From Devosia sp. 66-14 (GTDB lineage: Bacteria > Pseudomonadota > Alphaproteobacteria > Rhizobiales > Devosiaceae): a stretch of DNA of 63,702 nt. A program made the position numbers and the translations under genes. Positions within the stretch are counted from its first letter, which is position 1. Each line of letters opens with the position of its first letter. This document shows positions 49,411 through 57,745 of the stretch, piece by piece. The notes under the pieces are model-generated. The model was not told the DNA's origin. It searched no databases and worked only from the letters and a program-made list of their open reading frames with translations. The DNA lies in the NCBI GenBank assembly GCA_001899085.1, contig MKVB01000002.1, positions 313,208 to 376,909 of the forward strand. Direction: 5' to 3'.

Positions 49411-49932
49411 ATGATCCGCTTTATCACGGGCGCGGCCGTCGCCGTCGCCGCTTTCGCATCCGCCGCTCCTGCCTTCGCGCATGTCACGCTCGAAACGCCC
49501 AAGGCCGCCATCGGCTCGACCTACAAGGCCGTCGTCCGGGTGCCGCATGGGTGCGGCACGGCGGCGACCAATGTCGTCCGGGTGCAGATCCCCGAAGGCT
49601 TTTACAATGTGAAGCCGATGCCCAAGGCCGGCTGGACCCTCGAGACCGTCATCGGGCCCTATGCAAACCCCTATGACAACCACGGCACGCAACTGACCGA
49701 AGGGGTCAAGGAGATCGTCTGGAAGGACGGGAACCTGCCCAACGAATGGTACGACGAGTTCGCGTTCCGCGGCACGTTTGCCGGCACGCTGCAGCCGGGG
49801 CGGTTCTACTTCCCGGCCATCCAGGAATGCGTCGGCGGCGAGGAAGCCTGGATCGACGTCAGCGGCGACGAGAATGCCGAGATGCCGGCGCCGAGCGTCG
49901 AACTGGTTCCGGCGGAAGCCGCCGGCCACTGA
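49411..49932 (+). CDS. YcnI-family copper-binding protein
   Basis: 173 residues from ATG 49411, preceded by GGAGATCATC. A signal peptide ends at AAPAFA, so the mature N-terminus begins HVTLETPKA; in characterised YcnI proteins this His helps bind copper. The rest is the YcnI/DUF1775 beta-sandwich (VRVPHGCGTAATNVVRVQIP, VGGEEAWIDVSG). No C-terminal membrane anchor is seen. It should bind Cu2+ in the periplasm and pass it to the CopCD fusion encoded downstream. Confidence 0.9.
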   Translation: MIRFITGAAVAVAAFASAAPAFAHVTLETPKAAIGSTYKAVVRVPHGCGTAATNVVRVQIPEGFYNVKPMPKAGWTLETVIGPYANPYDNHGTQLTEGVKEIVWKDGNLPNEWYDEFAFRGTFAGTLQPGRFYFPAIQECVGGEEAWIDVSGDENAEMPAPSVELVPAEAAGH

Positions 49933-49994
49933 CCCACGCAAGGGACGCCGGGGCCTTGCGACTTCGGCGTCCTGCCGCCTGTACGGAGGACGGT

Positions 49995-51587
49995 GTGCAC
50001 CTGTTCGGTCGTTCCTGGTTGCCAGTGCTGCTGGTTGTGCTGCTCGCCCTGGGCGCGGCCCAGCCTGCGCTGGCACATGCGCAACTGCTGGCGACAGTGC
50101 CGGTCGACGGGGCCGTGCTGGCTGCAGCGCCGCAGCAGGTGCGATTGCAGTTCAACGAACCGGTCAGCCCGCTGGCCGTGACACTGATCGGACCCGACGG
50201 CACCTCGATCGATCTGCTGGACGAGACGGCGGGCGGCGAGAGCGTCGCCATCGATCTGCCCCAGGCGCTCGCCTCAGGCACCCATGTGCTCAGCTATCGC
50301 GTGGTGTCGACCGATGGACACCCGATCGGCGGCGCAGTGGTGTTCTCGATCGGCCAGGTCAGCCAGGCCGCCCCGGCGCCGGGCGCCGACCTCAACACCT
50401 CGGTGGCGCTCTGGACCGGCAAGGCGCTGCTGTTCGTGGCCTTGTTCTTCGGTGTCGGCGGCGCGGCGTTCCAGGCGCTGGCGCCGCTGCCACCAACCGC
50501 CAGGCGTGTCGCCCTCGGCCTCACCGCGACCGGGTTGCTGCTCGCGCCCATGACGCTCGGATTGCAGGGGCTCGATGCGCTCGGCATGCCGCTCCCGGCC
50601 ATGTTTGAGGCTGCCGCCTGGAATGCCGGGCTCGCCACCAGCTACGGCGCGACGGCAATCGTCGCGGCTGTCGCCTTTCTTGCCGCATTGGGAGGGCTGG
50701 CGACGCCGGCGGCGCGCGACGCCATCCTGCTCGGTCTCCTCGCCGCCGGCCTTGCGGCGCTGTCGCTGGCGCTCAGCGGTCATGCCAGCGCCGCCGCGCC
50801 GCAATGGCTGACCCGTCCGGCGGTGTTCGTCCATGCCGGCGGCGTGCTGCTGTGGATCGGCGCGCTGCTGCCGCTCTGGCTGCTGCTGCGTGACCGTTCG
50901 GTGGCGGCCGACGCCGCGCTGGCGCGCTTCTCGCGCAGCATTCCCTATGCCGTGGCGGCCCTGCTGCTGTCCGGGGTGACGCTGGCGACGATCCAGATGG
51001 GCTGGCCGGGGCCGCAATGGCTGACCGGCTATGGCGTCATTCTCGCCGCCAAGCTGGTGCTGCTCGTGGCGCTGTTCGGGCTGGCGCTGTGGAACCGCCG
51101 TTCGCTGACCGCCCCGGCGCTGGCAGGCGACAGCCGCGCACGGCGCCGGCTGCGCCGGTCGATCGCCGCCGAGGCGGGGCTGGTGCTGCTGATCCTGGGT
51201 CTGGTGGCAGGCTGGCGCTTCACGCCGCCGCCGCGGGCGCTGGCGCCTGCCCCGGTCGCCAGCGCCGAGCCGGTGCTGCTGCATCTGATGGATGCCACCA
51301 CCATGGCGATGGCGGCGATCAGGCCGGGCAAAGCCGGCCCGGTCCAGCTCGACCTCGCCATCACCGATATCGAGGGACTGCCGAAGGCCGTGCAGGCCGT
51401 CGCGGTCACGCTCGCCTCTCCAGCCCTCGGCATCGAGCCGATCCGCCGCGCCGCGGTTGCCACCGACACAGGCTGGCGCGTCGGCGATCTCACCGTACCG
51501 GTGGCCGGGACCTGGCGGCTCGAGCTCGATATCCGGGTCAGCCGGTTCGAACTCAGCAAGCTGCAGGCGGAATTCTCGGTGCCGTGA
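49995..51587 (+). CDS. CopC-CopD fusion copper protein
   Basis: 530 residues from a GTG 49995, with GGAGGACGG upstream. A signal peptide ends at QPALA, leaving a mature N-terminus starting HAQLLATVPVDGA, which carries the copper-ligand His of CopC. The CopC beta-barrel occupies residues about 28-125 with YRVVSTDGHPIGGAVVFSIG. It is followed by about eight membrane helices of the CopD domain, including HAGGVLLWIGALLPLWLLL, and a periplasmic C-terminal beta domain from about residue 425, as in YcnJ. It probably imports copper across the inner membrane. Confidence 0.9.
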   Translation: MHLFGRSWLPVLLVVLLALGAAQPALAHAQLLATVPVDGAVLAAAPQQVRLQFNEPVSPLAVTLIGPDGTSIDLLDETAGGESVAIDLPQALASGTHVLSYRVVSTDGHPIGGAVVFSIGQVSQAAPAPGADLNTSVALWTGKALLFVALFFGVGGAAFQALAPLPPTARRVALGLTATGLLLAPMTLGLQGLDALGMPLPAMFEAAAWNAGLATSYGATAIVAAVAFLAALGGLATPAARDAILLGLLAAGLAALSLALSGHASAAAPQWLTRPAVFVHAGGVLLWIGALLPLWLLLRDRSVAADAALARFSRSIPYAVAALLLSGVTLATIQMGWPGPQWLTGYGVILAAKLVLLVALFGLALWNRRSLTAPALAGDSRARRRLRRSIAAEAGLVLLILGLVAGWRFTPPPRALAPAPVASAEPVLLHLMDATTMAMAAIRPGKAGPVQLDLAITDIEGLPKAVQAVAVTLASPALGIEPIRRAAVATDTGWRVGDLTVPVAGTWRLELDIRVSRFELSKLQAEFSVP

Positions 51588-51590
51588 GGG

Positions 51591-51613
51591 GCAGCGCCGA
51601 TGGGTGGCGCTGC
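51591..51613. terminator. Hairpin between convergent copCD and metE
   Basis: GCAGCGCC (51591-51598) pairs with GGCGCTGC (51606-51613) around a seven-base loop, in the 33-base gap between the two converging genes. There is no U-tract on either strand, so termination is uncertain. Confidence 0.4.
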
Positions 51614-51620
51614 AAGGTCC

Positions 51621-53885
51621 TCATCGCGCACCCGATCCCCTGAGCCGCCTCGCCGTCTCAACCAGGTTGCGCAAGGCCGCCTCGACTTCGGGCCAGCCGC
51701 GGGTCTTCAGGCCGCAATCGGGGTTGACCCAGAGTTGGGCCGGCGGAATGGCTTCGGCCGCTTTCAGCAGCAATGCCTCCATGTCGCCCTGGCCGGGGAC
51801 GCGGGGCGAATGGATATCCCAGATGCCGGGGCCGATCTCGTTGGGATAGCTGAAGTCGCGGAAGGCTTCGAGCAGCTCCATATCGGAGCGCGAGGTCTCG
51901 ATCGAGATCACGTCGGCGTCAAGCTCGGCGATCGCCGCCATGATGTCGTTGAACTCGGCATAGCACATATGGGTGTGCACCTGCGTGTCGTCGGCGACGC
52001 CGGAGGCGGTGAGGCGGAAGCAGTCGACGGCCCAGCGGAGGTAGCCGGTCCAGTCGCTGCGACGCAGCGGCAGGCCCTCGCGCAGCGCCGGCTCGTCGAT
52101 CTGGATGATGCCGATGCCGGCCGCTTCGAGATCGAGCACCTCGTCGCGAATGGCCAGCGCAATCTGCCGGCAGGTTTCGGCGCGCGGCTGGTCGACGCGG
52201 ACGAAGCTCCATTGCAGGATGGTGACGGGGCCGGTGAGCATGCCCTTCATCGGCCGGTCGCTCAGCGCGGCGGCGTAGACCGACCAGCGCACCGTCATCG
52301 GGGCGGGGCGCGAGACATCGCCATAGATCACCGGTGGCTTGACGCAGCGCGAACCATAGGATTGCACCCAGCCATTGCCCGTGAAGGCGAAGCCGTCGAG
52401 CTGCTCGCCGAAATACTCCACCATGTCGCTGCGCTCGAACTCGCCGTGCACCAGCACGTCGAGGCCGATCTGCTCCTGGAGGCGTACCGCCCGCTCGGTC
52501 TCGGTCTCGAGGAAGCGGTGGTAGGCGGTCGCGTCGATGCGGCCGTGCCGGAAGGCGGCGCGCCGCTCGCGCACCTCCGGGGTCTGGGGGAACGAGCCGA
52601 TGGTGGTGGTGGGGAAGGCGGGAAGCCCGAAGCGCTGTTGCTGGGCCTCGCGGCGCACCGCAAACGGGCTCGGTCGCGCCAGCCGGATGTCGGCTGCCGC
52701 CCGGAGCGCTACCGCCGGCTTGTGGATGCGCGGCGACTGCCGATGCGACAATGCCGCGGCGGCGCTGGCTTCGAAGACGGGTCTGGCGGCCGGGCGCCCC
52801 TTTTGCATGGCGAGCGTCAGCGCCGAGATTTCCGCCAGCTTCTGCGTCGCAAAGGCCAGCCACGACTTGAGCTCGGCATCGAGGTCGGTTTCGGCATCGA
52901 GGTCGACGGGGCTGTGCAGCAGCGAGCACGACGGTGCGATTTCCAGCCGGTCCGGGCCGACGCTGTCCCAGGCGGCGCTGACCAGGGCCAGTTGCCCGTC
53001 GAGATCGGCGCGCCAGATGTTGCGGCCGTCGATCACCCCGACCGAGAGCAGCTTGTCGGCCGGCAGCGCCTTCAGCACCGCCGGCAACTGCTCGGGAGCG
53101 CGGACGAGGTCGATATGAAGGCCGGCCACATGCAGCCCGGCCGCCAGGTCGAGATTGTCGCCGAGCGCGCCGAAATAGCTGGCGAGCATGATGCGCGGCG
53201 CCACCGCCTGCAGCAGATCGTAGCTGCGGCGGAGGGCGGCGCGCTGCGCCGCGGTGAGGTCGAGCGCCAGGATCGGCTCGTCGATCTGCACCCACTCGGC
53301 GCCGGTCGCCTTGAGCGTCGCCAGCAGCTCGGCATAGACCGGCAGCACGCGGTCGAGCAGCGACAGCGGATCGAGCGCTGCTACCTTCGATTTGCCGAGG
53401 CTCAGCCAGGTGACCGGGCCGACCAGCACCGGTCGGGTCTCGATGCCGAGGCTCCGTGCCTCGAGGAATTCGTCGACCACCTTGCTGGTGGCAAGCCGGA
53501 AGCTCTGGCCGGCCTGCAGCTCAGGGACGATGTAGTGGTAGTTGGTGTCGAACCACTTGGTCATTTCCATCGCCGGCGCCGCCTCGGTGCCGCGCGCCAT
53601 GGCGAAGTAGAGCGCCGTCGGGTCGGTGATGCCGGCGAAGCGGGGCGGGGCGGCCCCCAGCGTCGCCGTCATGTCCAGCACGTGGTCGTAGAACGAGAAA
53701 TCGTTGGAGGGGATCACGTCGATGCCGGCTGCACGCTGCAGCTGCCAGTGGCGGGCGCGCAATTGCCGGCCGGCGGCATTGAGTGCCGCAGCGTCGATGG
53801 CGCCCTTCCAGTACGCCTCGAGCGCATGCTTCAATTCGCGATGGAGGCCGATGCGGGGAAAGCCGAGATTGGCGGAACGGGTCAT
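51621..53885 (-). CDS. metE: Cobalamin-independent methionine synthase MetE
   Basis: 754 residues from ATG 53885, the standard MetE length. The N-terminus TRSANLGFPRIGLHRELKHA and the C-terminal half FPTTTIGSFPQTPEVRERRA are the two barrel starts. Zinc ligands are present: HxC in QVHTHMCYAEF, Glu in DVISIETSRS and the final Cys in LWVNPDCGLKTRG. It transfers a methyl group from 5-methyl-THF polyglutamate to homocysteine without B12. It is controlled by the cobalamin riboswitch about 230 bases upstream. Confidence 0.96.
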   Translation of the reverse strand: MTRSANLGFPRIGLHRELKHALEAYWKGAIDAAALNAAGRQLRARHWQLQRAAGIDVIPSNDFSFYDHVLDMTATLGAAPPRFAGITDPTALYFAMARGTEAAPAMEMTKWFDTNYHYIVPELQAGQSFRLATSKVVDEFLEARSLGIETRPVLVGPVTWLSLGKSKVAALDPLSLLDRVLPVYAELLATLKATGAEWVQIDEPILALDLTAAQRAALRRSYDLLQAVAPRIMLASYFGALGDNLDLAAGLHVAGLHIDLVRAPEQLPAVLKALPADKLLSVGVIDGRNIWRADLDGQLALVSAAWDSVGPDRLEIAPSCSLLHSPVDLDAETDLDAELKSWLAFATQKLAEISALTLAMQKGRPAARPVFEASAAAALSHRQSPRIHKPAVALRAAADIRLARPSPFAVRREAQQQRFGLPAFPTTTIGSFPQTPEVRERRAAFRHGRIDATAYHRFLETETERAVRLQEQIGLDVLVHGEFERSDMVEYFGEQLDGFAFTGNGWVQSYGSRCVKPPVIYGDVSRPAPMTVRWSVYAAALSDRPMKGMLTGPVTILQWSFVRVDQPRAETCRQIALAIRDEVLDLEAAGIGIIQIDEPALREGLPLRRSDWTGYLRWAVDCFRLTASGVADDTQVHTHMCYAEFNDIMAAIAELDADVISIETSRSDMELLEAFRDFSYPNEIGPGIWDIHSPRVPGQGDMEALLLKAAEAIPPAQLWVNPDCGLKTRGWPEVEAALRNLVETARRLRGSGAR

Positions 53886-54096
53886 GGTGTTGTCCGATGC
53901 GTAAGCAGGCCCGGCGCCGGTGTGGCGCGGGCAGGGGAAGCTGAAAGGGGTGAGGGCGGCGCAGCGGCGCTTCGAGAAAGCCAGTGGCTCCCCCTTGCGA
54001 GAACGCGGCATGTGGCGCCGGATCAGCGACGCATTCGGAAGCGGTGACGAAGGCTCGTCATGGTTTGGTCCTCTCGCCGATCCGCCCGATCGACCT

Positions 54097-54114
54097 GAAG
54101 TGAACGATCACTTC
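54097..54114 (-). promoter_or_regulatory. Hairpin adjoining the metE riboswitch aptamer
   Basis: In the metE leader RNA, GAAGTGA-TCGT-TCACTTC is a perfect seven-base-pair hairpin. It starts at the last base of the riboswitch P1 stem and therefore competes with it by overlap. It may be part of the expression platform, but no U-tract follows, so control at translation or Rho-dependent control is possible. Confidence 0.4.
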
Positions 54115-54297
54115 CACGGTAGGTCTCCTGGCTCGCGGATCGTCCAGACGCTCGCCTTCCCAGCTTGTCGCCAGTGGCTCGTTGAGCGCCCGTCACCGCC
54201 TACAGTTGCGGGGGCAGCTCCGGACTGGGGACAGATCCCGCACCGGATTCCCTGTTACCCCCTTGCGGGGACCATGGACGAGACGAACTTGCCGTGG
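54114..54297 (-). promoter_or_regulatory. Cobalamin riboswitch (full-length type) controlling metE
   Basis: Minus-strand RNA with the canonical boxes in order: ACAGGGAATCCGGTGCGG, the B12 box GCTGCCCCCGCAACTG, the GAGCCACTGG and CTGGGAAGGCG arm, and GAGCCAGGAGACCTACC. P1 is closed by CCACGG (54292-54297) with CCGTGG (54114-54119). In this family, adenosylcobalamin or another cobalamin binds and switches the gene off. The downstream gene is the B12-independent methionine synthase. Confidence 0.93.
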
Positions 54298-54416
54298 CAG
54301 CGCGGTGCTGTCAATCGAGACATAAAGATTTCTTTATATCTCCGCAGCGCGGTGCACGTCGTCAAATTAGTGTCGCAACCCATTGACGCGAATCCCGAAC
54401 AGGAACACTACATCTA

Positions 54417-54552
54417 GTGTGTCGTGGTCGCCCGGGTCGCAAGGACGGGTGATAATAGGGAAGCCGGTGCGGGCAATCGCTCCAGTCCGGCGCTGCCCCC
54501 GCAACTGTGATAGCCGGCGCCGCCGGCCAGCCAGATACCTGCCACGACAGGT
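54417..54552 (+). promoter_or_regulatory. Cobalamin riboswitch (compact type) controlling nrdA
   Basis: Boxes in order: GGTGATAATAGGGAAGCCGG, GCTGCCCCCGCAACTG (54492-54507) and GCCAGCCAGATACCTGCC. P1 is GTCGTGG (54421-54427) with CCACGAC (54542-54548). Unlike the metE switch, it lacks the CCACTG/GGGAAGGC peripheral arm and has a short GCCGGC hairpin instead. It precedes the ribonucleotide reductase gene by about 120 bases. Cobalamin should repress nrdAB. Confidence 0.92.
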
Positions 54553-54670
54553 TAGTTCGTCCACGGGCGGGGTGCACCGGTTGGCCGCGAAACCGCCTGG
54601 CGAAATGCGCCTGGCGTCGTTTCGCGTCCTCGGAAAACCCCGCTGCCACTCACGGGGTATTTTGAGGCAC
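54553..54670 (+). promoter_or_regulatory. nrdA leader between riboswitch and start codon
   Basis: No gene. It ends in a hairpin ACCCCG (54637-54642) with CGGGGT (54653-54658), followed by ATTTTGAGGCAC and the nrdA ATG. The hairpin abuts the weak ribosome-binding site GAGG, so it may either sequester it or act as a weak terminator, and is a candidate expression platform. Confidence 0.45.
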
Positions 54671-57556
54671 ATGTCCAGTTTAGAGATCATCCATTCCGAC
54701 ACCGGCCGTCCGCTGGTCGTCACATCGTCGGAGCCGCACCCGGGCCATGAGCCGGGCTTCTCGCTGATCAAGCGCAATGGCGGCACGGTGCCGTTCGATC
54801 AGTCGAAGATTGCCGTGGCGCTGACCAAGGCGTTTCTCGCCGTCGAGGGCAACAAGGCGGCCGCGTCGCGCCGGGTGCACGAGATCGTCGAGCAGTTGAC
54901 CGGCGAAGTCGTGGTGGCGCTCACCCGACGGGCCAAGGACGGCCGGGTGTTCCACATCGAGGACGTGCAGGACCAGGTGGAGCTGGCGCTGATGCGCGGC
55001 GAACACCAGAGGGTCGCCCGCGCCTATGTGCTCTACCGCGAGGAGCATGCCAAGGCGCGTGCCGACAAGCTGGTGGCGCCGGCCACAACCTCCTCCGTCC
55101 GCATGGCCGATGGCTCGCCGCTCGACGAAGCCCGGCTCGCCACGGTCATCGCCGAGGCCTCGGCGGGCCTCGAGGGGGTGGTCGCCGAAACCATCCTCAC
55201 CGAAACACGGCGCAATCTCTATGACGGCATCTCGACCGACGAGCTGGCGCTGGCGCCGATCCTTGCCACCCGTACGCTGGTCGAAACCGAGCCGGGTTAT
55301 GCCTACGCCTCGGCGCGGCTGCTCAACGACAAGCTCCGGCGCGAGGCGCTGAGCTTTCTCGCCGGTCGCCCCGACCAGGCGACCGAAGCGGAGATGACCA
55401 CCCGCTATGCCGAGTATTTCCCTCGATATCTCGAACGCGGCATCGGGCTCGAGCTGATCGACCCGGAGCTGGGGCGTTTCGACATCGCTCGGATCGCCGC
55501 GGCCCTGGAGCCTTCGCGCGATCGGCAGTTCCAGTATCTCGGGCTGCAGACGCTCTACGACCGCTATTTCCTGCATGCCGCCGGCACGGTGTTCGAGTTG
55601 CCGCAGGCATTCTTCATGCGCGTGGCCATGGGGCTCGCAGTGCGCGAGATCGATCGCGAGGCGCGCGCCATCGAATTCTACAACCTGTTGTCGAGCTTCG
55701 ATTTCATGGCCTCGACGCCGACGCTGTTCAACTCGGGCACGCTCAGGCCGCAGCTCTCGAGCTGTTTCCTCACCACGGTGGCCGACGATCTCGAGGGTAT
55801 CTTCAAGGCCATCAAGGACAATGCGCTGCTGGCCAAATACTCCGGCGGGCTGGGCAATGACTGGACGCCGGTGCGTGGTCTCGGAGCGCATATCAAGGGC
55901 ACCAATGGCGAGAGCCAGGGCGTGGTGCCGTTTCTGAAGGTCGCCAACGATACCGCCATTGCCGTCAACCAGGGCGGCAAGCGCAAGGGCGCGGTCTGCG
56001 CCTATCTCGAGACCTGGCATGTCGATATCGAGGAATTCCTGGATCTGAGGAAGAACACCGGCGACGACCGCCGTCGCACCCACGACATGAACACCGCCAA
56101 CTGGGTGCCGGACCTGTTCATGGAACGCGTCGAAGCCGGCGCCGACTGGACGCTGTTCTCACCCGACGAGACGCCGGACCTGCACGATCTCTATGGCCCG
56201 GCGTTCAAGACCGCCTACGAAGCCTATGAGGCCAAGGCGGCGGCCGGCGGCATGGCGGTGTTCAAGACCGTCCGGGCGCTCGATCTGTGGCGCAAGATGC
56301 TGACCATGCTGTTCGAGACCGGCCATCCCTGGGTGACCTTCAAGGACCCGTGCAATATCCGCTCGCCGCAGCAGCATGTGGGGGTGGTGCATTCCTCCAA
56401 CCTCTGCACCGAGATCACCCTCAATACCTCCAAGGACGAGGTGGCGGTGTGCAATCTCGGCTCGATCAACCTGCTGCAGCATGTCACCGACCGCGGGCTC
56501 GACCTCGAGCGGCTGAGGCGGACCGTCGATACGGCGATGCGGATGCTCGACAATGTCATCGACATCAATTTCTACACCATCCCGGAGGCGCGCCGGTCCA
56601 ACCTCAGGCACCGGCCGGTCGGGCTCGGCCTGATGGGCTTTGCCGATGCGCTGCAGGCGCAGGGCATCGCCTACGCTTCCGATGCGGCGATGGAATTTGC
56701 CGACAGCTCGATGGAAGCCATCAGCTATTTTGCCATCTCGGCATCGACCAACCTCGCCGAAGAGCGCGGCGCCTACGCTTCGTTCCAGGGCTCGCTGTGG
56801 TCGAAAGGCGTGCTGCCGATCGACAGCCTCGAAATGCTGGCGATAACCCGCAGCGAGATCCACATCGACCGCACCCAGCGGCTCGACTGGGAGACGCTGC
56901 GCCAGCGCGTCAAGACGGTGGGGATGCGCAATTCCAACACCATGGCGATTGCGCCGACCGCCACCATCTCGAACATCTGCGGGGTGAGCCAGTCGATCGA
57001 GCCGGGCTACCAGAACCTCTATGTGAAATCGAACATGTCGGGCGATTTCACCGTGGTGAACGCCATGCTGGTGCGCGACCTCAAGGCCCGTGGGCTGTGG
57101 GACGAGGTGATGATCTCGGACCTCAAATACTTTGACGGCTCGGTCGGCCAGATCGACCGGGTGCCCGACGACCTCAAGGCGATCTACGCTACGGCCTTCG
57201 AACTCGATGCGGCCTGGCTGATCGCCGCCGCCTCGCGCCGGCAGAAATGGATCGACCAGGCGCAATCGCTGAACCTCTACCTCGCCAACCCCTCGGGCAA
57301 GGCGCTGGACCAGCTCTACCGCGGCGCCTGGAAGGCGGGACTGAAGACCACCTATTACCTGCGCTCGCGCTCGGCGACACATGTCGAAAAATCGACGCTG
57401 AAGGGGACGGATGGCAAGCTCAATGCGGTGGCGGTGATGCCGGTGGCGATGGCCGCGCCGGTGGTCGAGGCGCCGAAAAAGCCAGCGCTGGAAATGGCTG
57501 TGCTCGACGGGCCGGCCTGCCTCATCGACGACCCCGACTGCGAAGCCTGCCAGTAA
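54671..57556 (+). CDS. nrdA: Class Ia ribonucleoside-diphosphate reductase alpha subunit
   Basis: 961 residues from ATG 54671; the open frame extends upstream but only through the riboswitch. An N-terminal ATP-cone (SLIKRNGGTVPFDQSKIAVA, residues about 30-125) gives allosteric dATP control. The catalytic barrel has STPTLFNSGTLRPQLSSCFL, NLCTEITLNTSKDEVAVCNL, and RSATHVEKSTLKGTDG late. The C-terminal redox pair is in DPDCEACQ. It reduces ribonucleotides aerobically with NrdB. It is B12-independent and placed behind a cobalamin riboswitch. Confidence 0.95.
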   Translation: MSSLEIIHSDTGRPLVVTSSEPHPGHEPGFSLIKRNGGTVPFDQSKIAVALTKAFLAVEGNKAAASRRVHEIVEQLTGEVVVALTRRAKDGRVFHIEDVQDQVELALMRGEHQRVARAYVLYREEHAKARADKLVAPATTSSVRMADGSPLDEARLATVIAEASAGLEGVVAETILTETRRNLYDGISTDELALAPILATRTLVETEPGYAYASARLLNDKLRREALSFLAGRPDQATEAEMTTRYAEYFPRYLERGIGLELIDPELGRFDIARIAAALEPSRDRQFQYLGLQTLYDRYFLHAAGTVFELPQAFFMRVAMGLAVREIDREARAIEFYNLLSSFDFMASTPTLFNSGTLRPQLSSCFLTTVADDLEGIFKAIKDNALLAKYSGGLGNDWTPVRGLGAHIKGTNGESQGVVPFLKVANDTAIAVNQGGKRKGAVCAYLETWHVDIEEFLDLRKNTGDDRRRTHDMNTANWVPDLFMERVEAGADWTLFSPDETPDLHDLYGPAFKTAYEAYEAKAAAGGMAVFKTVRALDLWRKMLTMLFETGHPWVTFKDPCNIRSPQQHVGVVHSSNLCTEITLNTSKDEVAVCNLGSINLLQHVTDRGLDLERLRRTVDTAMRMLDNVIDINFYTIPEARRSNLRHRPVGLGLMGFADALQAQGIAYASDAAMEFADSSMEAISYFAISASTNLAEERGAYASFQGSLWSKGVLPIDSLEMLAITRSEIHIDRTQRLDWETLRQRVKTVGMRNSNTMAIAPTATISNICGVSQSIEPGYQNLYVKSNMSGDFTVVNAMLVRDLKARGLWDEVMISDLKYFDGSVGQIDRVPDDLKAIYATAFELDAAWLIAAASRRQKWIDQAQSLNLYLANPSGKALDQLYRGAWKAGLKTTYYLRSRSATHVEKSTLKGTDGKLNAVAVMPVAMAAPVVEAPKKPALEMAVLDGPACLIDDPDCEACQ

Positions 57557-57582
57557 TCAGCCCGTACTATCCGAGCTTGCCA

Positions 57583-57716
57583 CCCCTCATCCGACGCTAC
57601 GCGCCACCTTCTCCCCGACGGGGAGAAGAATACCGAGAGTGCAGCGCTCCCCCTCTTGTTCCTCTCCCCGTCGGGGAGAGGGTGGATCGGCCGAAGGCCG
57701 AGACGGGTGAGGGGTT
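57583..57716. repeat. Paired REP-like palindromic elements between nrdA and nrdB
   Basis: Two hairpins, TTCTCCCC-GACG-GGGAGAA and CCTCTCCCC-GTC-GGGGAGAGG, with GGCCGAAGGCC, are flanked by CACCCCTCATC and a GGTGAGGGGTTT inverted copy. They occupy nearly all of the space between the two reductase genes and would fold in the shared mRNA. Confidence 0.75.
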
Positions 57717-57745
57717 TCACCCACAGCATTTACAGGAAATCCAGA

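Noticed and set aside
51600-54047. 815-residue open frame on the plus strand opposite metE
   Set aside because: metE has all catalytic motifs and normal length. The opposite frame is a codon-bias shadow with no recognisable domain.
54383-54670. N-terminal extension of NrdA read from the upstream in-frame TTG
   Set aside because: The frame runs through the conserved cobalamin riboswitch; the family N-terminus and ATP-cone begin shortly after the ATG at 54671.
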